Assembly: GCA_028282905.1 (NCBI GenBank)
Contig: JANQGW010000184.1
Location: 1 to 64,000, forward strand
Source of the DNA: Sedimentisphaerales bacterium
Lineage (GTDB): Bacteria; Planctomycetota; Phycisphaerae; Sedimentisphaerales; Anaerohalosphaeraceae
DNA length: 64,000 nucleotides
Direction: 5' to 3'
In this document: positions 1 through 10,066 of the stretch, piece by piece
Layout of the letters: every line of letters begins with the position of its first letter
Position numbering within the stretch: the stretch's first letter is position 1
Made by a program: the position numbers and the translations under genes
Notes under the pieces: model-generated
Database searches by the model: none
Seen by the model: the letters and a program-made list of their open reading frames with translations, nothing else
What the model was told of the DNA's origin: nothing

Positions 1-2
1 AT

Positions 3-2522
3 TCGCCGCACGGAGCCTATGCGCACCTGTACATTAACGGCCTGTACTGGGGCATGTACTATATCCATGAGCGTCCGGACCATGCTTGGGCCGCCGAAGT
101 CTTTGGCGGCAATAAAGAAGAATACGACGTAGTCAAACACAGCCAATATATCGTGGTCAACGACGCCTTTGGCGGGATTGGGGCTACCAACAGCTATAAT
201 GGGATGCTCGCGGCGGCAGATGCTGTTCAGAGTGAGCCGACGAATTTGGCGACATGGCAGACACTTTCCCAGCAACTCAATGTTGAAAATTTGATCACCT
301 ATCTGCTGGCCCACTGGTTTGCCGGCAATCAGGACTGGCCGCATAAGAACTGGTACGCCACCTGTCGTCTCAACGGTCAGTGGTACTATCACAACTGGGA
401 TGCAGAAAAAACATTCAAAGGCACCGACAACATCGGCCAAAGCCCCAGTGATATCCACGGTAAACTCAAAAATAACCCTGATTACCAAATGAAGTGGGCC
501 GACCTGATTTACAAGCATTTCTATAACGGTGGCCCTCTAAGCTACCCCCGCTGCCAGAGTATTTATCAGTCCCGCATGACCGAAATTGACCGGGCTATTC
601 GCGGCGAATCGGCCCGCTGGGGCGATAATCGCTCTTCAACACCCCGCACCCGAACTGACTGGCTGAATGTTTCACCGTTGACACAAGGGTATTTTACCAC
701 GCGAACCAATACGGTGCTCGACGGACTCAAGCCCGCCCCGATCGGCGTCGGCTTATATCCGTCCATTGACCCGCCGGGATTGAAAATCAACGGAATAAGC
801 ATGTATGGCGGCCATGTTTCAATGGGCGATTTACTGACATTGACCAATCCTACTGGCTTTGGGAGTATCTGGTACACACTGGACGGTACAGATCCGCGTG
901 ATCCGGGTGGGACCGTTAATCCCGCTGCTCTGGAATTTACCGGTACCCCCAGCCCGCTGACACACAGCCTGCGCGTCAAGGCACGCATCCAGGCCGGGAC
1001 GGTCTGGAGTGCGCTGTCCGAAGCCGTCTTTGCCGCCGGTCTGGTCGCTGAGAATCTGCGTATCTCGGAAATCATGTATCATCCGCCCGATGCGCCCATC
1101 AGCGATCCGAATGCCGAATTTATCGAGTTGGTCAACATCGGCACCGAATCAATCAATCTGGCCCTGGCACAGTTCACAAACGGCGTACAGTTGGAACTGC
1201 CGTATCTTCAGTTGGCACCGGGGCAGAGAGTGGTCGTCGTTCGCGACCCGGCTGCCTTTGCAGCCCAATACGACACCACCGGTATTACGATTGTCCCGGC
1301 AACTTACACCGGCAGTCTGGACAATAGCGGTGAACGTATCGTCTTGACCGATGCACTGGGCCAGACGATTCATGACTTTAAATATGAGGACAACTGGTAC
1401 GAACTGACCGACGGCATGGGATTTTCACTGACTGTGGTTGATCCCGCGGCAACCGATCCGAATCTTTGGGATACGAAAGCCGGCTGGCGATCGAGTTTAT
1501 ATGCCGGCGGTACGCCCGGGGCGGCCGCGGAGACCGTTCTTTCCGCCGACAGCATTGTGATTAACGAACTGCTGGCACACTCCCACGCTGCCGCTCCTGA
1601 CTGGGTTGAGTTATACAACACCACCGCACAGGACATCAATATCGGCGGCTGGTTTTTAAGTGACAATGACTCGGACGATCCGAATATCATGAAATACCGG
1701 ATTCTCGACGGCACGGTCATTGAAGCAGGGGACTACTATGTCTTCGTCGAAGATCGAACCTTCGGCAACCCGACTGCTCCCGGCTGCAATGTCCCGTTTG
1801 GCCTCAGTGAAGCCGGCGAAACCGTCTATCTCTATTCCGGCCAAAGCGGCCAAGTGACCGGTTACTACCAAGCGCAGCAGAAATTCGACGCCTCGGAGAC
1901 CGGTGTGACCTTCGGACGCTATGAAAAAGCTGAGTTGTCCGGCGGCTATGATTTTGTGAGGCAAAACACACAAACCCAAGGCACAGCCAACAGCGGCCCG
2001 GCCATCCCGGACATCGTCATTACCGAGATTCACTACAACCCGACAAACGGCACCGATTATGAATTTGTCGAACTGTACAACCGCTCCGACTCACCGGTCA
2101 CACTGATGTCTGAGGTAACCACAGAAACATCACCGGGCACTTTTGTCACGGAAATCCTCCCATGGCGGCTGGAAGGAACCGGCTTTGAGTTCCCAACGAA
2201 CACAACAATCCCGGCCAACACCTATATTATCGTTGCTAAGAACCCGACGATGTACAGTTCCGCCCCATGCACGGTCTATGGTCCTTACGACGGCAAACTT
2301 GACAACGGTGGTGAAGAACTCGAACTGCAAATCCCCGGCGACCAGGAATACGGAAAGAATCGTTACTGGATTCCCATCGAAAAAATTGACTACGATGACA
2401 AAGCCCCATGGCCCACCACGCCGGACGGCCAAGGCGACAGCCTCCAAAGACAAAACAAAAACACCTACGGCCGAGACTATTCAAACTGGAGTGCTGAAAA
2501 TCCAACGCCCGGAACATCATAG
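3..2522 (+). CDS. CotH-like / lamin-tail domain surface protein (5' truncated by window)
   Basis: The reading frame is open from base 3, upstream of the first ATG at 54, and the first residues (AHLYINGLYWGMYYIHERPD) are the middle of a CotH kinase-like domain, so the gene starts outside the window. In the 839 visible residues: CotH-like part about 1-210, with NQDWPHKNWY and a later HNWDAEKTF as candidate catalytic segments; a chitobiase C-terminal-like segment about 280-340 (IWYTLDGTDPR); then three lamin-tail (LTD) modules starting near 352 (ISEIMYHPP), 517 (IVINELLAH) and 668 (ITEIHYNP). The last module ends with the usual WSAENPTPGT just before TAG. No sorting signal or dockerin is visible. 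CotH/LTD proteins of Planctomycetes are usually large and exported; the role here is inferred to be surface or extracellular. Whether the kinase fold is active cannot be judged without the N-terminus. Confidence 0.88.
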   Translation, partial: SPHGAYAHLYINGLYWGMYYIHERPDHAWAAEVFGGNKEEYDVVKHSQYIVVNDAFGGIGATNSYNGMLAAADAVQSEPTNLATWQTLSQQLNVENLITYLLAHWFAGNQDWPHKNWYATCRLNGQWYYHNWDAEKTFKGTDNIGQSPSDIHGKLKNNPDYQMKWADLIYKHFYNGGPLSYPRCQSIYQSRMTEIDRAIRGESARWGDNRSSTPRTRTDWLNVSPLTQGYFTTRTNTVLDGLKPAPIGVGLYPSIDPPGLKINGISMYGGHVSMGDLLTLTNPTGFGSIWYTLDGTDPRDPGGTVNPAALEFTGTPSPLTHSLRVKARIQAGTVWSALSEAVFAAGLVAENLRISEIMYHPPDAPISDPNAEFIELVNIGTESINLALAQFTNGVQLELPYLQLAPGQRVVVVRDPAAFAAQYDTTGITIVPATYTGSLDNSGERIVLTDALGQTIHDFKYEDNWYELTDGMGFSLTVVDPAATDPNLWDTKAGWRSSLYAGGTPGAAAETVLSADSIVINELLAHSHAAAPDWVELYNTTAQDINIGGWFLSDNDSDDPNIMKYRILDGTVIEAGDYYVFVEDRTFGNPTAPGCNVPFGLSEAGETVYLYSGQSGQVTGYYQAQQKFDASETGVTFGRYEKAELSGGYDFVRQNTQTQGTANSGPAIPDIVITEIHYNPTNGTDYEFVELYNRSDSPVTLMSEVTTETSPGTFVTEILPWRLEGTGFEFPTNTTIPANTYIIVAKNPTMYSSAPCTVYGPYDGKLDNGGEELELQIPGDQEYGKNRYWIPIEKIDYDDKAPWPTTPDGQGDSLQRQNKNTYGRDYSNWSAENPTPGTS

Positions 2523-2656
2523 AGTATATTGAATTGAGCATAAATACAGATATCTAATCCACGAAAAGAGAGTCTGTCAAAATTTACGTTTCTGAATTCA
2601 GCCTTTTCTGAGGCCAGGAGGGTGGGGCTAAGGCAATTTCTTCGGAGAGAATTTTC

Positions 2657-2684
2657 TTGAGCATCTTCTCATATAGGGTAGAAT
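2657..2684 (+). promoter_or_regulatory. candidate sigma70-type promoter for the NagX-like gene
   Basis: TTGAGC (2657-2662), a 16-base spacer and TAGAAT (2679-2684) lie about 58 bases before the ATG at 2742, which has its own AAAGGA ribosome site. Motif match only. Confidence 0.35.
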
Positions 2685-2741
2685 GGGGCCTTAAATGGGA
2701 TTTGAAAGGATGCAGGATAATTTTCGTCGAAAGGATTCTCT

Positions 2742-3905
2742 ATGGAATCGCAGGCAACCGAAGAATTGGAACCTAAGGCGGAGGCAGGAGATACAGAGCA
2801 AGTCGTTCCAAAGTCCATCAGGCTGCAATCGCTGGATGCGCTGCGGGGGTTTGATATGCTCTGGATTATCGGGGGAGATCAACTGGTCCGACACGCCGCC
2901 AAATGTTTTAATAAGCCCTGGCTCAATAGTGTTGCCGGGCAGATGCACCATGTCAGTTGGGAAGGATTTCGATTTTATGACCTGATTTTCCCGATGTTTC
3001 TGTTCATTGTCGGGGTGGCGATTCCGTTTTCGCTGGCTTCTCAGCAAAGGCGGGAGATTTCCAGAAAACGCATTTATTTTCGTGTCAGCCGCCGGATGGT
3101 GATGCTGGTCTTACTGGGTGTGATCTATAATGGCGGTTTGGCCTTCGCGGGAGTTGAGAAGACGCGATTTGCCAGTGTATTAGGATTGATCGGGATCGGC
3201 TACTTTTTTGCCTGTCTGATTGTGATGCACTTTAAAACCCGGGGGCAGTTGATTTTCTGCGTGGCGATTCTGCTGGCATATTGGGCGGCTCTGTCGTGGT
3301 TTCCTGTGCCGGAATTTGGCGCCGGCCAACTGACCGCCGAAGGCTCATTCGCGTCATGGGTTGACCAGAAACTCATGCCCGGGCGGCTCCACGGGGGCAC
3401 ATTTGATCCGGAGGGCATTCTGCAATCGCTTTCCGGTGTCAGTCTGGCACTCCTCGGTGCGATGGCCGGCCAGTGGCTTTCCCGCCAGGATCGCAGCAAG
3501 TGGTTTAAGGCATTGGGCCTGTTTGTCGCCGGTGTGGTTTTGGTGGTGGTTGGCCTGATCTGGGGACAATTCTACCCGGTGGTTAAGAAACTCTGGACCG
3601 GATCGTTTATTCTGTTGGCAGCCGGCTGGAGTTCGCTGTTGCTGTCCGTGTTTTATCTGGTGATTGATTGTATCGGTCTGAAAAAATGGGCCATTGTGTT
3701 TACGGTTATCGGGATGAATCCCATTACGATCTATCTGGCCGCAAGAGTGATTCATTTTGGCCACACGAGTAATTTTCTGTTTGGTGGATTGATTAATTTA
3801 GCCGCAGAACCTTACCGCCCCATGCTGTACAGTGTGGGAGTTCTTCTGCTGGAATGGCTGCTGTTGTTTTTCCTGTACCGCAAAAAAGTATTTCTCAAAA
3901 TATAA
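2742..3905 (+). CDS. NagX-like / HGSNAT-family membrane acyltransferase (DUF5009)
   Basis: 387-residue polytopic membrane protein. After a short acidic N-terminus (about 1-27) comes RLQSLDALRGFDM, the hallmark opening of heparan-alpha-glucosaminide N-acetyltransferase-like and DUF5009 proteins, followed by about ten hydrophobic segments. A conserved His lies in the segment NSVAGQMHHVSWEG after the first membrane pass, and a FPMFLFIVGVAIPFS segment follows. In other bacteria members (NagX) sit with N-acetylglucosamine utilisation genes and are thought to acetylate or transport amino sugars; that role here is inferred from family only. ATG at 2742 is supported by AAAGGA eight bases upstream. 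It precedes the glycoside-hydrolase-like giant gene in the same direction. There is no evidence for a particular substrate. Confidence 0.85.
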   Translation: MESQATEELEPKAEAGDTEQVVPKSIRLQSLDALRGFDMLWIIGGDQLVRHAAKCFNKPWLNSVAGQMHHVSWEGFRFYDLIFPMFLFIVGVAIPFSLASQQRREISRKRIYFRVSRRMVMLVLLGVIYNGGLAFAGVEKTRFASVLGLIGIGYFFACLIVMHFKTRGQLIFCVAILLAYWAALSWFPVPEFGAGQLTAEGSFASWVDQKLMPGRLHGGTFDPEGILQSLSGVSLALLGAMAGQWLSRQDRSKWFKALGLFVAGVVLVVVGLIWGQFYPVVKKLWTGSFILLAAGWSSLLLSVFYLVIDCIGLKKWAIVFTVIGMNPITIYLAARVIHFGHTSNFLFGGLINLAAEPYRPMLYSVGVLLLEWLLLFFLYRKKVFLKI

Positions 3906-3941
3906 TTTACTCTGTATCTGGTTGTTTGCTATACAAGGTAG

Positions 3942-3947
3942 TATAAT
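3942..3947 (+). promoter_or_regulatory. candidate -10 element upstream of the giant DUF5107 fusion gene
   Basis: A perfect TATAAT sits about 80 bases before the ATG at 4026. No good -35 hexamer is visible at the normal distance (TGGTTG at 17 bases is weak), so the promoter may need an activator, for example the AraC protein encoded downstream. Motif only. Confidence 0.3.
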
Positions 3948-4025
3948 ATACATCGGTAGAATCGGAAATCACCGAGTTCTATTGATTTGAAACCGAGAAT
4001 TTTGAGACCTATAGCAGGGATAACT

Positions 4026-7000
4026 ATGAGACGAATATGTTTTCTTGCGATATTACTGGCAGGGAATCTGCTGGCAGGAGTGTCTGTCCGGCAGACCAAA
4101 GAGTCAATGATAACTTATCCTTTCGGCCCGGCCGACCCCGTTCCAGTCATCACGCGGACAAGTTTCTGGAACAGGGCTGAGAAAATCTATCCATATAGCT
4201 ATTTTGACAGTTTCAGTACGGAGCCGATCTCAAAAGAATGGACGGTGATACGTCTGGAAAATCCCTATGTCGAAGTGTCGATCATGCCGGAAATTGGCGG
4301 AAAAGTCTGGGGAGCGAAGGAGAAATCGACCGGCAAAGAGTTTATCTATACCAATGACTCGGTTAAGTTCCGTGAAATTGCACTTCGCGGCCCGTGGACA
4401 TCGGGCGGTATCGAATTTAATTTTGGGCTTGTCGGTCACACATGCAATACCTCAACGCCGGTGGACTATGTGATTAACAGAAACGATGACGGTAGTGTGA
4501 GTTGTTTTGTCGGCGGTACCGATCTGTGTTCACGCAGCCGGTGGACCGTGGAAATAAAAGTCCCCAAGGATAAAGCGTATTTTGAGACGAGGACGTTCTA
4601 TTATAACCCCACCGAGCTGCATCAATCCTGTTACGCATGGTCAAATAGTGCGGTGAAAGTCAGTGATGATTTCGAGGTGGTCTATCCCGGCAAGAAACGG
4701 ATTGGCCATGATTATTCCGAACCGCTGGTTGACTGGCCGGTTGATGAAAACGGGATTGATATATCGCGCTATAAAAATAACTATTTTGGTACACACAAGA
4801 GCTATTTCATCTTCGGTGAGATGGAGGAGTTTTTAGGATGTTATTGGCACAACGATGATTTTGGCAGCGGTCACTGGTCTCTGTATGATGATATGCCCGG
4901 TCGAAAACTCTGGCTCTGGGCGCTCTCCCGTGAGGGAGCGATGTGGGAAGACTTATTGACCGAATCGCACGGCCAATACGGCGAAATCCAGACTGGGCGA
5001 TATTTTAACCAGAACGATCACGGATTTCTTGAACCGTCCGGCGGAGGTCGGTGGCGCGAGGTGTGGTTTCCTTATAAGAAAATCGGGCCGATGGCTCAGG
5101 CTTCCGAATATGCGGTTCTGAATGTTGAAAAAAAGGACGATGTTCTGAAAATCTCGATATGTGCGATCGAGCGAATTGATGAGGAACTTGTTGTTGTTTC
5201 GGATGACAGGAAACGGCTGACGAAAAAAATAAAATTAATACCGATGGAGACTTTTGAGACGGAAGTTGCCATTGAGGAGGATGGGAGGCCGTTTAAGATC
5301 ACTATTGGTGATAAGCTGCGATATACGTCGGATCAAACTGCTAATGACCTGGAACGACCGATTGATTTTCATGAAATTGATACGGATACCACAGAAGGAT
5401 TATTTTTGGAAGGGCTGCGTCAGGAGAAGTGGCGGGGATATGATCTTGCTATGGAAAGCTATCTGGCATGTCTGAAACAGCAGCCGAAACATGTCCGTGC
5501 GATGTGCCGCGTAGCCGAACTCTATGTCCGCAAAGGGATGCTTGCGGAGGCGCTGGGGTATGCTCAACAGGCTTTGAAAGAAGATCTGTATGATGCCGAG
5601 GCGAACTATATTTACGGCGTGATTGCTGTGCGGCTGGGCAAATACGCGGACGCAAAAGACACGCTCGGATGGGCGGCTCGTTCCATGCGGTATCGGTCGG
5701 CTGCGTACGGCCGGATTGCTGAGGTCTATATTCGCGAAAAGAACTGGGCCAAATCGCTGCTGTACTCAAACAGGTCGTTGGAATACAACGTGTACAATGT
5801 CGTTGCGCATCAGGCCAGTGCTATTGCGTTTCGCAAGAGTGGTGATAAAAGAAATGCGGAAAAGTCAATTCAAAAATTGCTTGAGATCGATCCGCTTAAT
5901 CACATTGCCCGGTATGAAGCTTATTTAAAGTCGCGTAATAAAAAACTTTACAAGCGATTGATCGATACTGTTAATAACGAATACGCCGCGGAAACCTTTG
6001 TCGAAATGGGAGTTTACTATGCGGGGCTGGGGCTGGGTCAGGAGGCTGGCGAACTCTTTGAGCTTGCCGGCGAGCATCCGATAGCGGATTGCTGGCAGGG
6101 ATATCTTGTCAGAAACAGCGATCCTGAGAAGGCAAGGCGGCTGGTGGCACAAGCGGCTAAACTTCCGTCTGAATTTGTGTTTCCATTTCGAGAAGAGACA
6201 ATTCCGGTGCTTCAGTGGGCCGTTGAGACCTGTCCCAAAGAATGGAAAACAGCTTACTATCTGGGGCTGCTGTACTATTCGAAGGGAATGTTTGAACAGG
6301 CCCGAGAATTACTCAACGGCATTGACCAGAATGAAATGGCAACATTCTATATTGTTCGCGCCAATCTGAACGGAAAGTTTGATAAGACCCTGTCAGAGAC
6401 GGATTATCAGCGTGCGACCGAGATCGACGCCGGCAACTGGCGAACCTGGCATCATCTGATAAAATACTATTTAGATTCAAAGCGGCCTGTTGAGGCTTTA
6501 ACCACATCCGAGAAAGCATTAAAACAGCTTCCCGAACGGGCGGTTCTTGAACTGGATCTAATCCGGTCTTTGTGTGCCAACCGAAAATGGGCTTCGGCAC
6601 TTCAACTGCTTGAGAAAACCTCAATTCTTCCTTTTGAAGGGGCAAGCGAAATTCATCGGCTTTATGTGCAGTGCCATGTATTATTGGCGGTGGAGGCAAT
6701 GAACAAAGAAGCCTTTGGTGAAGCGATCCAGCATCTGGAGGCATCCCGGCAATATCCGGAAAGACTGGGCACCGGCAAGCCTTTTGACCCGGACTATCGA
6801 AAACAGGACTATCTTGAAGCTATCTGTCAGGAACAACTTGGAAATGCAGAAAAGGCGGAACTGTTAAGAAAACAGGTCATTAAATATACATCAGAAAATA
6901 CTGACGACACGAGTGAAAATGCCTTTTTTGGCAAAAGAGCACTTCAACATTATGGTGACAAAGATATGGCAGAAATAATCAACCCTGAAAACATGCCGGA

Positions 7001-9998
7001 TGATTCGATAATCGATGTGGTGATTGAATCCGAAAAAGCGTACAATGAAATGTCTTACAACGGCACAGGCCGATGGAATCAGGAAGAGCTTGGAAATCAT
7101 CGGGTTCTCATTCGTGTCGAATCGTCGGCGAGGGCTGTTCGAGTGCATATTCCTTGGCGCCGGCGTGATAAAGATGTTGCTGACAAAGCGGTTTTTCTTA
7201 CTGACAGCACAGGGCAGCATATACAGAATATCATCCCATACGCGTTTAACAGGGAATATGGAGATTTTGTTTTTGAGCCGATGGCCGGGGCCGGAGATTA
7301 CTACCTGTACTATATGCCCTATGAGAAAACCGGAACCTATTATCCTCAAGTTCATTATCTCGAAGCTGATTTTAATCCGGTTGCAGGGTGGCTGAATGAT
7401 TGTAGTTTAACAAGAGACAACATTTCTGTTGAAGTTTGGAACAGCCTGCCACTGGCTAAGGCGGTTCAACTGCAGTCGGTGGACGCATTCAACAGCTTTT
7501 ATCCGATGGAAATTATTGCGACCGCAGAGGAGACGGAGATAGTCATCAAGCGGTCGGCGGCGGAAAATTGCCTGCTGTTTCCCGAACACCGTGAATTTCC
7601 TATTCGTCTGGCCGACGATCTTCCGTTGCGATGGGTCAGCAAGAAGTATTCTGACACCTTAGCGGGCACTGCAGCCAGAGGCGAGTTCTTTACGATGCAG
7701 ATTGGCGTCTATGCTTTTAAACATGCTATCGATAATATCGAGGCCGAATGGGCAGACCTTCAACATGCGAATGGAAGCAGCCTGATACTGGCAGATGCTG
7801 TTAACTGTTTTAATACCAGGGGAGTGAACTGGGACGGGACCATTCTCGAAAAGAACTGCTCGGTAGAAAAGGGCAAGGTGCGTGCGATGTGGTTTGGTAT
7901 CGACATTCCCACTGATACGAAGCCGGGAAAATATTCCGGTGTGATTCTCTTGCGTTCCGGGCAGACAGATCTTGGCAGTGTCAAACTGGAACTACTCGTT
8001 CGGGATGAGGTGCTTGCCGATCATGGTGATGCCGAGCCGTCCAGACTCAGCCGGCTCAGATGGCTGGATTCCCGGATTGCCGAAGACGATGAATTAGTCA
8101 AGCCTTTTACTCCAATGAAAGTCTCCGGTCGGACGATAAGCTGTCTGGGAAGGGCGGTGACATTAAACAAATCCGGTTTTCCGGTGCGGATCGTCAGCTT
8201 TTTTTCGCCGGAGGTGACACAGATTACCTCGATTCCCAAAGAGATTCTCAGCGTCCCGATTACCCTGAAGGCAGAGGGGCGGAAAGGTGTCATTGAATGG
8301 AAGACGGATGATTTCAAATTTACAAGCAAAAAAGATGGGGTGGTTCAGTGGCAATCTCAAAACAGCAGCAAATCTCTGACATATAAATGCCGGGGCAAAA
8401 TGGAGTTTGACGGATATTGCGGATTTGAGGTTGAAGTGACCGCCGCGGAAGATATTTCACTCAGCGATATCCGACTGGAAATCCCGCTCAATAAGAAGAT
8501 TGCCAAATACATGATGGGCATGGGCGTCAAGGGTGGTTTGCGCCCCGAAAACTTTTATTGGAAATGGGAACCGGCCAATAATCATGACAGCGCATGGCTG
8601 GGTGATACCTGCGGGGGGCTGCAATTTAGCCTGAGAGACGATAAGTACGAGAGGCCTCTGAATACCAACTTTTACCTGTCGAAACCACTTGTGATGCCTG
8701 CTTCCTGGAGCAATGACGGCAATGGCGGCTGTCGAATCAGGGCCGCCAATGATGATACGTTGGAGATAACGGCATTCAGCGGTCCAAGGAAAGTGCTTAA
8801 AGGGGAGACGCTCTATTACAACTTCCATCTGCTAATCACGCCTTTTAAGACACTTGACACAAAGACTCAGTGGAACACACGTTTTTATCATGCACATAAG
8901 CCGGTTGAAGAAGTGGCCGCATTTGGCGCCAATACGCTCAATATCCACCATGCCACGGAAATTAACCCCTTCATCAACTATCCTTTCCTGCGACCGGATG
9001 AGATGAAGGCATACATTGATCAGGCACACGACAGGGATATGAAAGTCAAGATCTATTATACCGTGCGTGAACTTGCAAACAGGGCACCGGAGTTATTTGC
9101 CTTGCGAAGTCTGGACGACGAAGTACTTTCATTCGGCCCCGGGGGCGGGTATTCGTGGCTGCAGGAGCATCTTGGCGATAATTACATTCCGGCGTGGTTT
9201 GTGGATCGTTATAAGGATGCCGCGGTCATTAACAGCGGTGTCTCACGGTGGCACAACTATTATCTCGAAGGGCTGAATTGGCTGGTTAACAATGTCGGGA
9301 TTGACGGGATTTATATCGATGATGTGGCGTTTGATCGGACGGTGATGAAACGGGTTCGAAAAATACTGGATCGCGGCAATGACGGCGCATTGATTGATCT
9401 GCATTCGGCCAATCAGTTTAATCCCAAAGACGGATTCGTCAACAGTGCCAATCTGTATCTGGAGCACTTTCCCTATCTGGATCGGCTGTGGTTTGGCGAG
9501 TATTTTGAATATGACTTGGGGCCGGACTATTGGCTTGTCGAAGTGTCGGGGATTCCTTTTGGGATTATGGGCGAAATGCTGCAGGATAACGGGAATCCAT
9601 GGCGAGGTATGGTCTATGGCATGACGGCCCGGATGCCGAGAACAGATATGCCCGCCAGGTTATGGAAGGTGTGGGACAGTTTCGGAATACAGGATTCCGA
9701 AATGATTGGCTATTACAGTGAAAACTGTCCGGTCAAAACCACCTCTCCGAAAGTTATCGCAACGGTTTATAAGAAAGGCGGCCAAAGCCTGATTGCGATT
9801 GCCAGTTGGGGCGGCAAGCCGGTTCAATGTAAACTTGAAATTGATTGGGCCGCTCTGGGATTGAATAAGGAGAATGCTGTTCTTAAAGCCCCTGCCATTG
9901 AAGGATTTCAGGAACAGGCGCAATTTTCTCCATCTGAGGCGTTGACGGTTCAACCGGGCAAGGGGTGGCTTTTGATATTGGCGGAGAAATCTTCCTGA
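4026..9998 (+). CDS. Exported DUF5107-TPR-DUF6067-like (glycoside hydrolase-like) fusion protein
   Basis: A 1990-residue protein. The start is ATG 4026 rather than the in-frame TTG at 3987: it has AGGGA seven bases upstream and begins a clean signal peptide (basic MRR then about 16 hydrophobic residues ending near LLAG). Domains in order: a DUF5107 beta-rich module about 40-320 (NPYVEVSIMPEIGGKVWG, GGIEFNFG); a linker; a long TPR region about 455-950 (repeated YLACLKQQPKH, YANSLEY-like helices); from about 1000 a second beta module beginning RWNQEELGNHRVLIRVE that resembles the N-terminal part of DUF6067 proteins; a TIM-barrel-like region about 1615-1900 with an acidic strand end GIDGIYIDD; and a C-terminal beta-sandwich. 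DUF6067 relatives are annotated as glycoside-hydrolase-like, so an extracytoplasmic glycan role is likely. DUF5107/TPR and DUF6067 proteins normally occur as separate polypeptides; this fusion is unusual. Confidence 0.82.
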   Translation: MRRICFLAILLAGNLLAGVSVRQTKESMITYPFGPADPVPVITRTSFWNRAEKIYPYSYFDSFSTEPISKEWTVIRLENPYVEVSIMPEIGGKVWGAKEKSTGKEFIYTNDSVKFREIALRGPWTSGGIEFNFGLVGHTCNTSTPVDYVINRNDDGSVSCFVGGTDLCSRSRWTVEIKVPKDKAYFETRTFYYNPTELHQSCYAWSNSAVKVSDDFEVVYPGKKRIGHDYSEPLVDWPVDENGIDISRYKNNYFGTHKSYFIFGEMEEFLGCYWHNDDFGSGHWSLYDDMPGRKLWLWALSREGAMWEDLLTESHGQYGEIQTGRYFNQNDHGFLEPSGGGRWREVWFPYKKIGPMAQASEYAVLNVEKKDDVLKISICAIERIDEELVVVSDDRKRLTKKIKLIPMETFETEVAIEEDGRPFKITIGDKLRYTSDQTANDLERPIDFHEIDTDTTEGLFLEGLRQEKWRGYDLAMESYLACLKQQPKHVRAMCRVAELYVRKGMLAEALGYAQQALKEDLYDAEANYIYGVIAVRLGKYADAKDTLGWAARSMRYRSAAYGRIAEVYIREKNWAKSLLYSNRSLEYNVYNVVAHQASAIAFRKSGDKRNAEKSIQKLLEIDPLNHIARYEAYLKSRNKKLYKRLIDTVNNEYAAETFVEMGVYYAGLGLGQEAGELFELAGEHPIADCWQGYLVRNSDPEKARRLVAQAAKLPSEFVFPFREETIPVLQWAVETCPKEWKTAYYLGLLYYSKGMFEQARELLNGIDQNEMATFYIVRANLNGKFDKTLSETDYQRATEIDAGNWRTWHHLIKYYLDSKRPVEALTTSEKALKQLPERAVLELDLIRSLCANRKWASALQLLEKTSILPFEGASEIHRLYVQCHVLLAVEAMNKEAFGEAIQHLEASRQYPERLGTGKPFDPDYRKQDYLEAICQEQLGNAEKAELLRKQVIKYTSENTDDTSENAFFGKRALQHYGDKDMAEIINPENMPDDSIIDVVIESEKAYNEMSYNGTGRWNQEELGNHRVLIRVESSARAVRVHIPWRRRDKDVADKAVFLTDSTGQHIQNIIPYAFNREYGDFVFEPMAGAGDYYLYYMPYEKTGTYYPQVHYLEADFNPVAGWLNDCSLTRDNISVEVWNSLPLAKAVQLQSVDAFNSFYPMEIIATAEETEIVIKRSAAENCLLFPEHREFPIRLADDLPLRWVSKKYSDTLAGTAARGEFFTMQIGVYAFKHAIDNIEAEWADLQHANGSSLILADAVNCFNTRGVNWDGTILEKNCSVEKGKVRAMWFGIDIPTDTKPGKYSGVILLRSGQTDLGSVKLELLVRDEVLADHGDAEPSRLSRLRWLDSRIAEDDELVKPFTPMKVSGRTISCLGRAVTLNKSGFPVRIVSFFSPEVTQITSIPKEILSVPITLKAEGRKGVIEWKTDDFKFTSKKDGVVQWQSQNSSKSLTYKCRGKMEFDGYCGFEVEVTAAEDISLSDIRLEIPLNKKIAKYMMGMGVKGGLRPENFYWKWEPANNHDSAWLGDTCGGLQFSLRDDKYERPLNTNFYLSKPLVMPASWSNDGNGGCRIRAANDDTLEITAFSGPRKVLKGETLYYNFHLLITPFKTLDTKTQWNTRFYHAHKPVEEVAAFGANTLNIHHATEINPFINYPFLRPDEMKAYIDQAHDRDMKVKIYYTVRELANRAPELFALRSLDDEVLSFGPGGGYSWLQEHLGDNYIPAWFVDRYKDAAVINSGVSRWHNYYLEGLNWLVNNVGIDGIYIDDVAFDRTVMKRVRKILDRGNDGALIDLHSANQFNPKDGFVNSANLYLEHFPYLDRLWFGEYFEYDLGPDYWLVEVSGIPFGIMGEMLQDNGNPWRGMVYGMTARMPRTDMPARLWKVWDSFGIQDSEMIGYYSENCPVKTTSPKVIATVYKKGGQSLIAIASWGGKPVQCKLEIDWAALGLNKENAVLKAPAIEGFQEQAQFSPSEALTVQPGKGWLLILAEKSS

Positions 9999-10066
9999 TG
10001 TTTCATTGCTCTTGAAGAAAATGAAGGCCCTTTTCTGTTTTGGCAAGACTGGGGTGTGTGATGACG

